DNA from: Myxococcales bacterium
GTDB taxonomy: Bacteria > Myxococcota_A > Polyangia > Polyangiales > Polyangiaceae
NCBI GenBank assembly: GCA_947473045.1
Contig: CANJCO010000042.1
Location: forward strand, 1-43,834
Direction of reading: 5' to 3'
Length of the DNA stretch: 43,834 bases
Positions within the stretch are counted from its first letter, which is position 1. Every line of letters begins with the position of its first letter. Below the pieces are notes generated by a model that did no database searches, had not been told where the DNA came from, and saw nothing but the letters and a program-made list of their open reading frames with translations. Shown here one piece after another: positions 8,974 to 17,744 of this stretch. Made by a program: the position numbers and the translations under genes.

Positions 8974-10571
8974 CACTTGTGCCCTCCGTGTGCGGGGGCG
9001 GCTTCTTTGGCGCCTGGCGCCCGTCTGAACATCTTGAGCATCCGCGAAGTGACCAAAAAGCCGCCGGCGACGTTGATCATCGCGAGCAGAATCGCAGCGC
9101 CGGCGAGCATCGTCGTCGCTCCGAGGCCGCCCACGCGCAGCAGCAGCACGCCGCCCACGAGGATGATGCCGCTGATCGCGTTGGTGACGCTCATGAGCGG
9201 GGTGTGCAGGGCGGGGGAGACGTTCCACACCACGTGCCATCCGACGACGCACGCGAGAAGAAAGACGGTGAGGTGCGCGAGAAAGTCAGCCGGCGCGAAC
9301 AGGCCCGCGGTCGCCAGCAGCGTCGCCAAAATGACGCCGACCGCGAGACCCGCGGCGTTGGAGCGAGGCGGCGGAGGCGCGGCGGCGACGACCACGGGCT
9401 TCTTTTCGGGGCGCGGCGCGTGGGATGGCGGTCGCGGCTTCGGGGGCGGCCACGTGAGCTCGCCGTTGTGCAGCACGAGCACGTGGCGGTGCACCTCGTC
9501 GCCGAGATCGAGCGCGATCGCCTTCTTGTCGGCGCTCCAGATCTCTTCGAGGAGATTGTAGACGACCGTGGCGTACAGCTCGCTGGACTGGTTGGCCATG
9601 CGGCTCGCCAGATCGGTGTACCCTACAATCTTTACGCCGAAGCGCTCGACCACCTTGTCGCGCTCGGTCAGCGCGCAGTTGCCGCCTTGCTCGGCCGCGA
9701 GGTCGATGATGACGCTGCCCGGTCGCATGCTCACGACGGCTCCGCTCGTGATGAGCTTGGGGGCGTCGGCGCCGGGGATGACCGCGGTCGAGACGATGAT
9801 GTCGACCTCTTTGGCGTTTTCAGCGATCAGGGTCTGCTCTGCCGCCAGATAGGCGTCGCTCATCTGCTTTGCGTAGCCGCCTTCGCCTTCGCCCGACTCG
9901 TCGAAACGAAATTCGAGGAAGCGGGCACCGAGACTCTGAACCTGCTCGCGTACGGCGGGCCGGGTGTCGAACGCGCGCACGACCGCGCCGAGGCTTCGCG
10001 CCGCGGCGATGGCTGCGAGGCCCGCGACGCCCGCTCCGATGATCATGACCTGCGCGGGCTTGACCTTGCCGGCTGCGGTGATTTGACCTGGAAAAAAGCG
10101 GCCGAACTGCGCCGCAGCCTCGACCACCGCGCGGTAGCCGACCACGTTGGCCATGGCGCTGAGCGCGTCCATTTTCTGGGCGCGCGTGATGCGCGGCATC
10201 ATGTCCATCGCGAGCAGCGTGACTTTTCGTTCGGCGAGCTGTTCGAGCAGCGCTTTGTTTTGCGCGGGCCAAACGAACGAAATCAGGTGCGCTCCCTCTT
10301 TGATGAGGTCGGCCTCGTGCTTGCCGTCGGCGCGAAGCATCGGAGCGCGCACCTTGAGCACGACATCGGCTTCGGCCCAGAGGGTCGCGGCGTCGGCCAC
10401 GATGCGGGCTCCTGTCTCGGCGTAGGCGCCGTCGAGCAGCTGCGCGCCTTCGCCCGCGCCGGCCTCGACGATGACCTCGGCGCCGAGCTTGATGATCTTG
10501 GCTACGAGCGTGGGGGTAGCCGCTACGCGGCGCTCGTTCTGGGCAATTTCCCTGGGTATTCCGATAATCAT
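8973..10571 (-). CDS. pntA: NAD(P) transhydrogenase subunit alpha (fused alpha1-alpha2)
   Basis: The 532-residue alpha subunit, containing the NAD(H)-binding domain I and the first membrane helices. Start [20 protein letters not shown] is the alanine-dehydrogenase/PNT N-terminal signature. The Rossmann motif is [22 protein letters not shown] (about residues 166-187) and is followed by [17 protein letters not shown] Pro-rich linker (about 396-420, [12 protein letters not shown]) joins domain I to a C-terminal block of four helices with [23 protein letters not shown], the normal alpha2 segment. Some alpha-proteobacteria split alpha1 and alpha2, but here they are one chain, as in E. coli. The ATG at 10569-10571 is chosen because the 18 preceding codons are non-conserved and charged. 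Confidence 0.97.
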   Translation of the reverse strand: MIIGIPREIAQNERRVAATPTLVAKIIKLGAEVIVEAGAGEGAQLLDGAYAETGARIVADAATLWAEADVVLKVRAPMLRADGKHEADLIKEGAHLISFVWPAQNKALLEQLAERKVTLLAMDMMPRITRAQKMDALSAMANVVGYRAVVEAAAQFGRFFPGQITAAGKVKPAQVMIIGAGVAGLAAIAAARSLGAVVRAFDTRPAVREQVQSLGARFLEFRFDESGEGEGGYAKQMSDAYLAAEQTLIAENAKEVDIIVSTAVIPGADAPKLITSGAVVSMRPGSVIIDLAAEQGGNCALTERDKVVERFGVKIVGYTDLASRMANQSSELYATVVYNLLEEIWSADKKAIALDLGDEVHRHVLVLHNGELTWPPPKPRPPSHAPRPEKKPVVVAAAPPPPRSNAAGLAVGVILATLLATAGLFAPADFLAHLTVFLLACVVGWHVVWNVSPALHTPLMSVTNAISGIILVGGVLLLRVGGLGATTMLAGAAILLAMINVAGGFLVTSRMLKMFRRAPGAKEAAPAHGGHK

Positions 10572-10682
10572 CGCGCCTTGCCGTTGGTCGCGCGCCTCGT
10601 TCGATGCGCGATCGCTGGCGCGCACGGTACTCGCTTCACGCGCTTCCGTGAACCCATCGCCCGCATGGCGCGGGGCCGTTTT

Positions 10683-12146
10683 TCAGAATTGGCCGTAGAC
10701 GAAGGGCTCGGCCTTCGCGCCGGCCGCCAGATGCAGCGCGAGGGCGACCGCGGCGAGCAGGGCGCCCTGCACGAACGCGGGGCTTCGGGCGAAGCGATCA
10801 CCGATCGCCATGGTGGCGCGGCGCGGCAGAAAGTGAACGCCCATCGCGCAGGCGAGCAGCAGCAGCACGCGCGGCGCGAGGTTGCTCACGCCGAAGCCGC
10901 CGGTCACGATGCGCTCGAGCACGACCACGGCGTGACCGAACGTAGGCGCGCGAAAGAAAATCCATGCAAAGCACACGTATTGGAACGTGAGGAACGTCGA
11001 GCCCCATGCGCCGATCCACGATTCGCGACGCGGCCCGCGCCACCGCTGCCACATTCGCGTGCCCGCCAGCGCGACGCCGTGCAGGGCGCCCCATATGACG
11101 AAATTCCACGACGCCCCGTGCCACAGGCCGCCGAGCACCATCGTTATCAGCAGGTTGCGGTAGGTCGCCACGTTCGAGCCGCGCGAGCCGCCGAGCGGAA
11201 TATAGAGATAGTCGCGCAGCCACCCCGACAGCGAGATGTGCCAGCGATGCCAGAACTCCTGCAGGTTCTTCGCGACGTACGGCGCGTTGAAGTTTTGCGG
11301 CAGCTCGTAGCCAAACAGCTTGGCGCTGCCGAGCGCGACGTCGGTGTACCCGGAGAAGTCGGCATAGATCTGCACCGCGTAGGCGTAGACGCCGACGACC
11401 ACCTCGAGCGACGAGAACCGCTCGGGGTTTTCGAACACGCGGTTGACGTGGCTGACGGCGAGCGTGTCGCCCACGACGACCTTCTTCACCAGACCGGTGG
11501 CGATGAGCCAGAGCCCCTCCGCCTGCTTTCGTGCATCATACACGGGAACGTCGCGCAGCTGCGGCAGCATATCGCGCGGACGCACGATCGGGCCGGCCAC
11601 GAGGTGAGGAAAGAAGCAGACGAAGAGCAGGTAGTCGAGATAGCGCTCGGCGGGCTCGAGCTCGCGGCGATACACGTCGATCGTGTAGCTCATCGTCTCG
11701 AACGTGAAGAACGAGATCCCGAAAGGCAGCACGAGCCGAAGGTGCAGCGGCGAAAGCGGCAGCCCGACCGCGTGGGCGAGCTGCGCGAGCGCGTCGAAGG
11801 CGAAGTTCCAATATTTGAAGACGCTGAGAACGCCCAGGTAATAGACGATCGACACGAGCAGCAGCGCCTTGCGCGCGCGCGGGCTCTCGGTCTTTCCGAG
11901 CTTTCGGCCGACCCAAAAGTCGATCGTCGAGCCGGCGAAGATGATGCCGAGGCACAGGGCGCTCCAAGCCATGGGCCCCATCGGCACGGGCTGCTCACGC
12001 GAGGCCTCGAGGGTGCCGAAAAAATAGAAGCCGTAGCTGGCTACGGTGAGCAGCAGCACGCGCGCGAGTCGGTGGCGGTGCACCAGCCAAAACAGCGCGA
12101 AGGTGGCGAGCAGAAAGGCGCCGTACGCGGGCGAGTTGAAGAGCAT
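10683..12146 (-). CDS. MBOAT family O-acyltransferase (AlgI/DltB-like)
   Basis: A 487-residue polytopic membrane acyltransferase. Hallmarks: FWLVHRHRLARVLLL start region, FGISFFTFETMSYTIDVYR, FFPHLVAGPIVR, YADFSGYTDVALGSAKLFGYELPQNFNAPY, EFWHRWHISLSGWLRDYLYIPLGG, and GGLWHGASWNFVIWGALHG, which contains the presumed catalytic His. This is the AlgI-type pattern for O-acylation of an exported polymer or lipid. The usual partner, an SGNH/AlgJ-like periplasmic transferase, is not adjacent, so the acceptor is unknown. The gene is on the same strand as pntAB, 111 nt upstream of pntA, and may be co-transcribed or independent. Confidence 0.93.
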   Translation of the reverse strand: MLFNSPAYGAFLLATFALFWLVHRHRLARVLLLTVASYGFYFFGTLEASREQPVPMGPMAWSALCLGIIFAGSTIDFWVGRKLGKTESPRARKALLLVSIVYYLGVLSVFKYWNFAFDALAQLAHAVGLPLSPLHLRLVLPFGISFFTFETMSYTIDVYRRELEPAERYLDYLLFVCFFPHLVAGPIVRPRDMLPQLRDVPVYDARKQAEGLWLIATGLVKKVVVGDTLAVSHVNRVFENPERFSSLEVVVGVYAYAVQIYADFSGYTDVALGSAKLFGYELPQNFNAPYVAKNLQEFWHRWHISLSGWLRDYLYIPLGGSRGSNVATYRNLLITMVLGGLWHGASWNFVIWGALHGVALAGTRMWQRWRGPRRESWIGAWGSTFLTFQYVCFAWIFFRAPTFGHAVVVLERIVTGGFGVSNLAPRVLLLLACAMGVHFLPRRATMAIGDRFARSPAFVQGALLAAVALALHLAAGAKAEPFVYGQF

Positions 12147-12351
12147 CGGACCGCGCAGCCTTTAGCGGACCCTGTTCGGGCGCGAAAGTGCGCGTGAGCG
12201 CGCCGCAGCCAGTCGCTTGCCGCGCGGGTCGCCTCGCTCGGTGCGCGATCGTCCGCCGCGTGGGGGCCTGGCCCTTCCGAGGCTGCCGAGCTCGAATCGC
12301 GCGCTGGGCGCGGCGCTTGCTTTCGCGTGGGCCTCGGTCCAAATTTGGCAG

Positions 12352-12954
12352 ATGGCCCGTCTTCTTGCTTCGGTATTCGTTGCGGCCTCGGCCGCTGTGG
12401 TCGCGCTCGCTCACTGCGGGGGCAGCGTCGCCGTGACTCCGCCGCCGCCGCCGGGGGTGCGTTTCCCCAAGGCGCATCGTGCCGCTGCTGAGGCCTGTCC
12501 CTCCACCCGTCCCCCCGGCATTGGTTTGCCGGTCGACGCCGGGCCCGCGGTCGACGCGGGGATATCCGACCCCAACGCGTGCCGTTGGGACGGCGATTGT
12601 ACGAAAGGCAAGAACGGGCGCTGCTCCGGCACGCGCTTCGGGCTCCAGTGCACCTACGACGCCTGTTTCGTCGATGCTGATTGTTCGTCTGGAGCGGCCT
12701 GTTTGTGCAGCGGAAATGGCAACTACTGCGGGACGGGAACTTGCCTGTCGGACGCGACGTGCGGGGGACGCGGGTGCTCTCCTACGCTCGATTTCACCTG
12801 CGGCAGTTACGGCGGCACGCGGGGCTATTATTGCCATACAGCGGCCGATACGTGCGTCGACGACACCGACTGTACGGAAGGCGGAATGGGCTTCTGCGGC
12901 TACGATCCGGCGGCGTCTCACTGGAGCTGCAGCTATTCGGGTTGCGCGGGATGA
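12352..12954 (+). CDS. Cysteine-rich secreted lipoprotein
   Basis: A 200-residue probable lipoprotein: signal peptide MARLLASVFVAASAAVVALAHC with lipobox LAHC, then a Pro-rich linker. The remaining 150 residues hold about 20 cysteines in repeated short motifs (CRWDGDC, CFVDADCSSGAACLC, CLSDATCGGRGC, CVDDTDC). The DxDC spacing is common in secreted proteins of Myxococcota and suggests a disulphide-knotted surface domain. No function is recognised. I chose the ATG at 12352 because it begins the signal peptide; the frame is open 45 codons further upstream without a sensible N-terminus. Its stop overlaps the start of the di-haem cytochrome gene (ATGA), so the two are made together. Confidence 0.85.
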   Translation: MARLLASVFVAASAAVVALAHCGGSVAVTPPPPPGVRFPKAHRAAAEACPSTRPPGIGLPVDAGPAVDAGISDPNACRWDGDCTKGKNGRCSGTRFGLQCTYDACFVDADCSSGAACLCSGNGNYCGTGTCLSDATCGGRGCSPTLDFTCGSYGGTRGYYCHTAADTCVDDTDCTEGGMGFCGYDPAASHWSCSYSGCAG

Positions 12955-14237
12955 GCGTTCGCGGCGCGACCGTTCGCGCGTCGCTCGCCCTTGCCGCCGT
13001 GCTCGCAGGTGGCGCATGCGTGGCCGCCGCGCCTTCTGCCCAGGTTCGCTATCTCAGCGACTCCCACTCGCGCCGGGCCTCGCTCGAGGCGTCGCTCGTC
13101 AATCGCGATAACGGATATTCGACGTTGCGACTCGCGCGATATGCCACCGGCACATCGGGAGACTGGGACGCCCTGCCTGAATGGAACCCGCCCGCGGAGC
13201 CGCTCGACGCCGCGATGCTCGCCACGCCGCGCGCGCCCGTCGCTGCCGGCGCAGCTCCGCTCGGGGTGGATGCCGCGGCGAGCAGCGGCGATATTGCGGC
13301 CCTGCGCGCGCTCGGAGAGGCGGCGTTCTTTCGGTATCCCGCGCAGCTGCTCGACGCGGCCGAGGTGGTCACCAGTGAGGCGATCGCGGCACGGTACGGG
13401 CTTTGGACCGACGCGGGGCACGGGGTCGGTGGCCTCGTTCGACTCCGCACGACCGACGGCGTGACGCATCTCGCAGTCTCGTGCGCTACGTGTCACGCAG
13501 CGCAGCGCGGCGACTGCCTGAGCGTCGGCGTGGGCAACGACCGGCTCGACGTCGGCGCGCTCCTCGTCGACGCGAGGCGCGGCGCCGGGCCTGCGTCAGC
13601 CGCGCAGCTCGCCTGGGGGCCGGGCCGCCTGGATGTCACGACCTTGGATGGATCCGAGCCGGTGCGCATCCCCGATCTGCGCCCGGTTCGCTCGCTGGGT
13701 TACTTGCATCATACAGCGAGCGTCGAGCAGCGCGATGAGACCAGCCTCGCGGTGCGCCTCGAAACGCTCATCATCACGTCGAACGGGCAGGCGGTCAGGC
13801 CGCCGCGCGCCATCGCGCTCGGGCTCGCGATCTACGTGCGATCCCTTGCAGACGGACTCGCCGCGCGCCCCCCGCAGTCCGATGCCGCGCTGCGGGGCCA
13901 GTCGCTCTTCATGGCTCACTGCTCCGGCTGTCACGCGCCGCCCTCGTTCACCGGGCGCCCGGTCGCGATCGACCTGGTGGGTACCGATCCGGTCGTCGGG
14001 CGTTCGCGCGAGCGGGGCACCGGCACCTACCGCGTGCCCTCGCTGCTGGGCGTCGCAGGCCGCGGGCTGCTGTTGCATGATGCAAGCATCTCTTCGGTGT
14101 CCGAGCTCCTTGATCCCGCCCGGACCGGCGCCGACTATCGCGGCAGGCTTGGCGGCCCCGCACCCGGCCACCGGTTCGGTCTCGACCTCGCCGCCGAAGA
14201 CCGCGCCGCGATCGCCGCCTTCGTCGCCGGGCTTTGA
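12951..14237 (+). CDS. Secreted di-haem c-type cytochrome
   Basis: A 428-residue exported protein with two CxxCH haem sites: SCATCHAAQ (around residue 178) and HCSGCHAPPSF (around residue 324). The C-terminal half has the pattern of the cytochrome c peroxidase/MauG-type superfamily (RGTGTYRVPSLLGVAGRGLLLHDASISSVSELL), where a loop after the second haem ends in a short LHD segment. The N-terminus is a signal sequence (ATVRASLALAAVLAGGACVAAAPSA); cleavage by signal peptidase I or II is possible because the lipobox is imperfect. Its ATG at 12951 overlaps the lipoprotein stop. Electron partner and substrate are unknown. A GC-rich hairpin follows 14 nt after the stop. Confidence 0.9.
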   Translation: MSVRGATVRASLALAAVLAGGACVAAAPSAQVRYLSDSHSRRASLEASLVNRDNGYSTLRLARYATGTSGDWDALPEWNPPAEPLDAAMLATPRAPVAAGAAPLGVDAAASSGDIAALRALGEAAFFRYPAQLLDAAEVVTSEAIAARYGLWTDAGHGVGGLVRLRTTDGVTHLAVSCATCHAAQRGDCLSVGVGNDRLDVGALLVDARRGAGPASAAQLAWGPGRLDVTTLDGSEPVRIPDLRPVRSLGYLHHTASVEQRDETSLAVRLETLIITSNGQAVRPPRAIALGLAIYVRSLADGLAARPPQSDAALRGQSLFMAHCSGCHAPPSFTGRPVAIDLVGTDPVVGRSRERGTGTYRVPSLLGVAGRGLLLHDASISSVSELLDPARTGADYRGRLGGPAPGHRFGLDLAAEDRAAIAAFVAGL

Positions 14238-14251
14238 GCCACAAAAGCGAA

Positions 14252-14279
14252 GCGCCCGGGGAGCGTGTCGCCCGGGCGC
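14252..14279. terminator. Bidirectional hairpin between convergent genes
   Basis: A perfect 9-bp stem (GCGCCCGGG / CCCGGGCGC) with a 10-nt loop, 14 nt after the plus-strand cytochrome stop. No long T-run follows on the plus strand; the minus strand has a CTTTTG downstream. It probably helps end transcription of the plus-strand operon. Confidence 0.6.
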
Positions 14280-14290
14280 GTCTGGAAAAC

Positions 14291-14317
14291 GGGAGGCCTG
14301 CCCTCAGGCAGGCTGCT
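14291..14317 (-). terminator. Intrinsic terminator of the DUF1501/cytochrome operon
   Basis: On the minus strand, GCCTGCC-TGAG-GGCAGGC (stem at 14296-14313, extended by flanking GGAG/CTCC with a small bulge) is followed by CGTTTTCC. It begins only a few bases after the stop codon at 14319-14321, so it is well placed to end the operon. Confidence 0.7.
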
Positions 14318-14318
14318 C

Positions 14319-15695
14319 CTAGATCTGCAGTGCGTTCACCAGACCGGCGATCGAGCCGCCGCGGTAGAAATCCTGCACGCGGCGCATATCACCCTTCGCG
14401 ACTGCGAACGCGGCTGCCGCTGCGGCTGCGTTGGAATTCGCCTGACTTGAGATGTTCGCCGTGTCGCCGGTGGCCGGATCGTAGCCCGATACATTGCGGT
14501 TTTCGTCGATGCCGCCGAACCAGCCCGTCTTGAGATAGCCGTTTCCGAATACGTACATCCAGTTGGCATTTCCGGGAGTGCCGTCGGGCCAGCCGCTTCG
14601 GACGGTCGGGTCCTTCGGGGTGTCGCCGTGGATGGTCATGACGATGCCGTCGGCCAGCGTCTTGCCGCAGCCCGAGGGATCGGGCGTCGCAGCGCAATCG
14701 GCCATGAACGCGTCGAAGATCTTGCCGAGCGCGACGACGTTGGACTGAAGCGTCGCCATGTTGTTGAACGCGCCGTGCGGGTCGTCCCGCATGGCCGGAA
14801 TGATGAGCGAGCTGGTGAGTCCGAGCTTGAACGCACGGGCCGCGATGGCGAGCGAGCGACCGATCTCGACGATGTTCGTAGGCGCACCCGCGATGCCGTA
14901 GCGCACGTCGTCGGCAGCGGTGGGCTGCAGCTGGGCCGAGAGGTTTTTGCCGAGCAGATCGGCGGCGACCTTGGCGCTGGTGATCGGTTTGTCGAGGGTC
15001 TTGCGGCCTGACGCAGCGTTGAGGCTGGCGAAGGCGTTGTAGTATGCGTCGTTGAGCTTCGCGGCTTCGGGCGTCTGCAGGAGCGTGCGCGACGCGGCGC
15101 TGTTGAAGAGATCGACGAGGCCCGAAGAGTTCGCGACCGTGGCGACGCCCGGCGCGCCGGGGGCGGCGCCAAACGTAACTGGATTGACGCCAATCACCGG
15201 AAGCAGCGTCGGATTGGCCTGCTGAATCGCAGCGATGGCGGCGATCATGCCCATACCGGTGCCGATCGTGGCGGCGGACTGCGGAGTCGACGTGTGCGTC
15301 TCGTTGCTCCCGGCCATCATCGCCGTGATCTGCCTCTTGGGGCCGAGCGTCTGGAACGGTGACTCGGGCGCGTAGACGAGGGGCTTGTTGGTGCCTGCCA
15401 CCTTCGTGGCCTTGCCGAGCGCGTGGAACGCGGCGTTGCCATCGCCCTTCAGCGCGACGCCCACGTGCGGGAAGAGCAGCTGAAACCAGGCGAATCCGCC
15501 GTTTCCGGCCACGAGGTGCACGCTGCGGTTGGTGGTGGGACACGCGGCCTGATCGGCCATCGCGACGCCCGCGCTGTCACCGAGCACGTTGAGGAAGCGG
15601 CTTCGCTCGAGACCGAGCACGGCCGCCACGGTCGCGCTCCAGCGAAGAAAGTCACGCCTGCCGGTGCCGCGGAGTTCTTTGAGCCTTTGATCCAT
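14319..15695 (-). CDS. Tat-exported DUF1501-like protein
   Basis: A 458-residue exported protein. The N-terminus has a twin-arginine signal (TGRRDFLRWSATVAAVLGL). The body resembles DUF1501 proteins, a secreted alkaline-phosphatase-like fold typically paired with DUF1549/DUF1553 or DUF1800 proteins. Segments seen are GGFAWFQLLFPHVG, AMMAGSNETHTSTPQ, GLTSSLIIPAMRDDPHGAFNNM, IVMTIHGDTPKDP and GNANWMYVFGNGYLKTGWFGGI. Catalytic residues cannot be assigned. The start at 15693-15695 is preceded by AGGAG at good spacing. It is the last of four minus-strand genes, 11 nt behind the small lipoprotein, and is followed immediately by a terminator. Tat export suggests a cofactor or folding before export. 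Confidence 0.8.
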   Translation of the reverse strand: MDQRLKELRGTGRRDFLRWSATVAAVLGLERSRFLNVLGDSAGVAMADQAACPTTNRSVHLVAGNGGFAWFQLLFPHVGVALKGDGNAAFHALGKATKVAGTNKPLVYAPESPFQTLGPKRQITAMMAGSNETHTSTPQSAATIGTGMGMIAAIAAIQQANPTLLPVIGVNPVTFGAAPGAPGVATVANSSGLVDLFNSAASRTLLQTPEAAKLNDAYYNAFASLNAASGRKTLDKPITSAKVAADLLGKNLSAQLQPTAADDVRYGIAGAPTNIVEIGRSLAIAARAFKLGLTSSLIIPAMRDDPHGAFNNMATLQSNVVALGKIFDAFMADCAATPDPSGCGKTLADGIVMTIHGDTPKDPTVRSGWPDGTPGNANWMYVFGNGYLKTGWFGGIDENRNVSGYDPATGDTANISSQANSNAAAAAAAFAVAKGDMRRVQDFYRGGSIAGLVNALQI

Positions 15696-15706
15696 TTGCG
15701 TAACTC

Positions 15707-16399
15707 CTATTCGCAGGTGTGAGCCGCCTCGAGGATCGAGGCGATGGCGATTTGCTGGCCCTGGGCAGCGGTCATTCCCTTTTGCTGCGCGACTGTGACG
15801 GCGTCGTTGGCGACGGTCACGTGGTCGTCGCTCGCCGGCTTCCCCATCAGGCACGAGAGGCCGTCCTTGGTGAAGTTGCCGCTTCCGTCAACGAGCTGCG
15901 TCTGCGGACACGCAGCCATGGTCGCCGCGCCGGACTGAATCTCCTGCGCCGCGATCACGAAGATGTCGAACTGCTTCGACAGCGCAGCCGTCGATGCGAT
16001 CACAGCCTCCGGCACGCGACCGCCGTAGTTGGCGAGGCCCAGGGCCGAGGCGCCTTGCGTGTAGAGTGCACCGGCCGAGCCCTGCTTCTTGTTCGCGGTG
16101 TCGACCCCGCGCGTCGCGAGGATTGAGCCCAGCGAGGCGTAGGTGATCTTCGAGCACGAGTGAAGGCGGGCGATGACCTCGGGAGAGCCGACCGCAGCCG
16201 TTTCCGTTCGTACCTGCGAGGGATCGGTAATCCCGTTTTCACCGCTGTTCGGGTCCTGGAAGTGGTGCTGCGTATTGGCGCCGGCGGCGAGCGAGTCGTC
16301 GTACCAGCCGCCGCCGAGCAGGCGGTCGTTGCTTTCGGTCGCGCAACCCGCCGCCGCGAAGGCGAGGGTTCCGATCAGGGAGAGGGCGATGAGCTTCAT
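15707..16399 (-). CDS. Lipoprotein of unknown function in redox operon
   Basis: A 230-residue lipoprotein: MKLIALSLIGTLAFAAAGC signal with lipobox AAGC. The mature protein has four further cysteines (LHSCSKIT, MAACPQTQ, LSCLMGK, and a C-terminal AHTCE) that could form two disulphides, and helix-forming stretches such as IASTAALSKQFDIFVIAAQEIQ. No haem motif or known domain is recognised. An AAAGGA ribosome binding site precedes the ATG. It lies 20 nt behind the DUF1549-like gene and 11 nt before the DUF1501-like gene, so it is probably a subunit or accessory protein of the same secreted complex. Confidence 0.78.
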   Translation of the reverse strand: MKLIALSLIGTLAFAAAGCATESNDRLLGGGWYDDSLAAGANTQHHFQDPNSGENGITDPSQVRTETAAVGSPEVIARLHSCSKITYASLGSILATRGVDTANKKQGSAGALYTQGASALGLANYGGRVPEAVIASTAALSKQFDIFVIAAQEIQSGAATMAACPQTQLVDGSGNFTKDGLSCLMGKPASDDHVTVANDAVTVAQQKGMTAAQGQQIAIASILEAAHTCE

Positions 16400-16419
16400 T
16401 TTCTTGATTCCTTTCCCGA

Positions 16420-17697
16420 TTAGAACTTCACGAAATCGTCGGCGGTGAAGATATTGCGAATGAGGCGCTTGAGCTTGAAGCCGTTCGCGGTGAAATCGGC
16501 GACGAGCGGGTCAGTGACGACCGGCGGCACGGTGGCCAGATCGTTGACGACGTCGGCGCGGCTCATCGCGAAGTTCCACTCTCGGGTCACGATGCAGCGG
16601 GCGACGTCGGCATCTGCGGCGATCGCCTTGCCGTAGCTGGCGAGGTCGGTGACGGTGGTGCCGTTGCGCCAGGCGAAGCTCTCTCCGCCGGGGAGCCAGT
16701 CTTCGAGCTTGGCCGTGGGCGTCCCGGTCGAGGGAACCTTGACCTGAATGTCCTTTTGGTAGGCGCCTTTTTCATCAAAGTTCGCAAACAGCGGCGCGGC
16801 GTGGTTCATCGAAGTATGGCAATTGGCGCATACGACCGATGACGTGTCCTGGAAATTGACGCGCACCGTCTGGGCGTTTCCGCCGGAGATGCTGTTGAAG
16901 TTCCACGGGCTCGTGTAAACCCCGCCGCCCATGGGCGTGGGCGTGGACGTGAACTCGGCCGGAAACTTCGAGCAGACAAATGTTTCCTGAACGAAGCGCA
17001 CGCGGCGAAATGCCATGTTCGCATAGTACTGCGACATGATGCCCGGGTCGGTGAGCAGGCCCGCGGTCGGGCCGGTGCCGCCGCAGCTCGCGTCGGTGAA
17101 CTTGCCATTCGCGTAAGTCGGGCAGGTATTGGTGCTCGCGGTAAACAAGTCGGTATAGGGGCGGTCGGTGACGACGACCTCGGCGGCGAACGTGGCTGCC
17201 GTGTCGAAGCTCGGCATTCCGTTCTTCGGCGCGCCTTGCTGACCCGTTTTGAGGGTGTCTCTCCACCACTGAATCTGGCGCGCTGTAAATCGCGGGTCCG
17301 ACAGCATCGCGTCGATCTTGCTCTCGTAGGCGGCCTTGGTAGCCGCGTTCGTCGAGTCGGCCATCAGCGCGACGTCGGCGAGCGCGGGCAGCTCACCGAC
17401 GAGCTTGAGGCTCGCAGTGCGGAGGGCTTCTCCGTAATTGACCTTGCGCTTGTCGATATTGGGATTGGACGCGGCCTGGGGATCGGCGCCGCTCGCTCCG
17501 GGCTGCGTGCCGGGAGGCGTTCCGCCCGAGCCCGGGTTCGAAGCGCTGCCGTTCTGGGTGGCGGGATCGGGATTGCCTGAGAACGTTTCGCCGGCGAGCG
17601 AGTCGCTGCTCGAATTCCCGCAGGCCGCGACGGCCGCTACGAGACCGAACGCTGCAGACAGCGCGACGAGCGAGGCGTGACGCGGAGTGGTTCGCAT
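16420..17697 (-). CDS. DUF1549-like mono-haem lipoprotein
   Basis: A 425-residue lipoprotein (signal MRTTPRHASLVALSAAFGLVAAVAAC). A Ser/Gly/Pro linker (about 27-75) precedes a domain that resembles DUF1549: YGEALRTASLKLVGELPALADVAL and YESKIDAMLSDPRFTARQIQWWRDTL. One haem site follows (VVCANCHTSMNH). The C-terminus (LKRLIRNIFTADDFVKF) resembles the ends of DUF1585/DUF1553-type proteins. Such proteins are exported and often encoded next to DUF1501 partners, as here; their biochemical role is unknown. The start at 17695-17697 follows AAGGAAGG; the frame is open 17 codons further upstream. It lies 47 nt behind the di-haem lipoprotein gene. Confidence 0.8.
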   Translation of the reverse strand: MRTTPRHASLVALSAAFGLVAAVAACGNSSSDSLAGETFSGNPDPATQNGSASNPGSGGTPPGTQPGASGADPQAASNPNIDKRKVNYGEALRTASLKLVGELPALADVALMADSTNAATKAAYESKIDAMLSDPRFTARQIQWWRDTLKTGQQGAPKNGMPSFDTAATFAAEVVVTDRPYTDLFTASTNTCPTYANGKFTDASCGGTGPTAGLLTDPGIMSQYYANMAFRRVRFVQETFVCSKFPAEFTSTPTPMGGGVYTSPWNFNSISGGNAQTVRVNFQDTSSVVCANCHTSMNHAAPLFANFDEKGAYQKDIQVKVPSTGTPTAKLEDWLPGGESFAWRNGTTVTDLASYGKAIAADADVARCIVTREWNFAMSRADVVNDLATVPPVVTDPLVADFTANGFKLKRLIRNIFTADDFVKF

Positions 17698-17744
17698 AGG
17701 AGACCTTCCTTTCAATACGCTACGGTGAGTCACGATTACCTCGC

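Noticed and set aside
8979-12197. A 1,072-codon open frame on the plus strand
   Set aside because: It is antisense to pntA and the MBOAT gene, both strongly recognised. Its product is Arg/Glu/His-rich without domains, a known artefact of high-GC codon bias.
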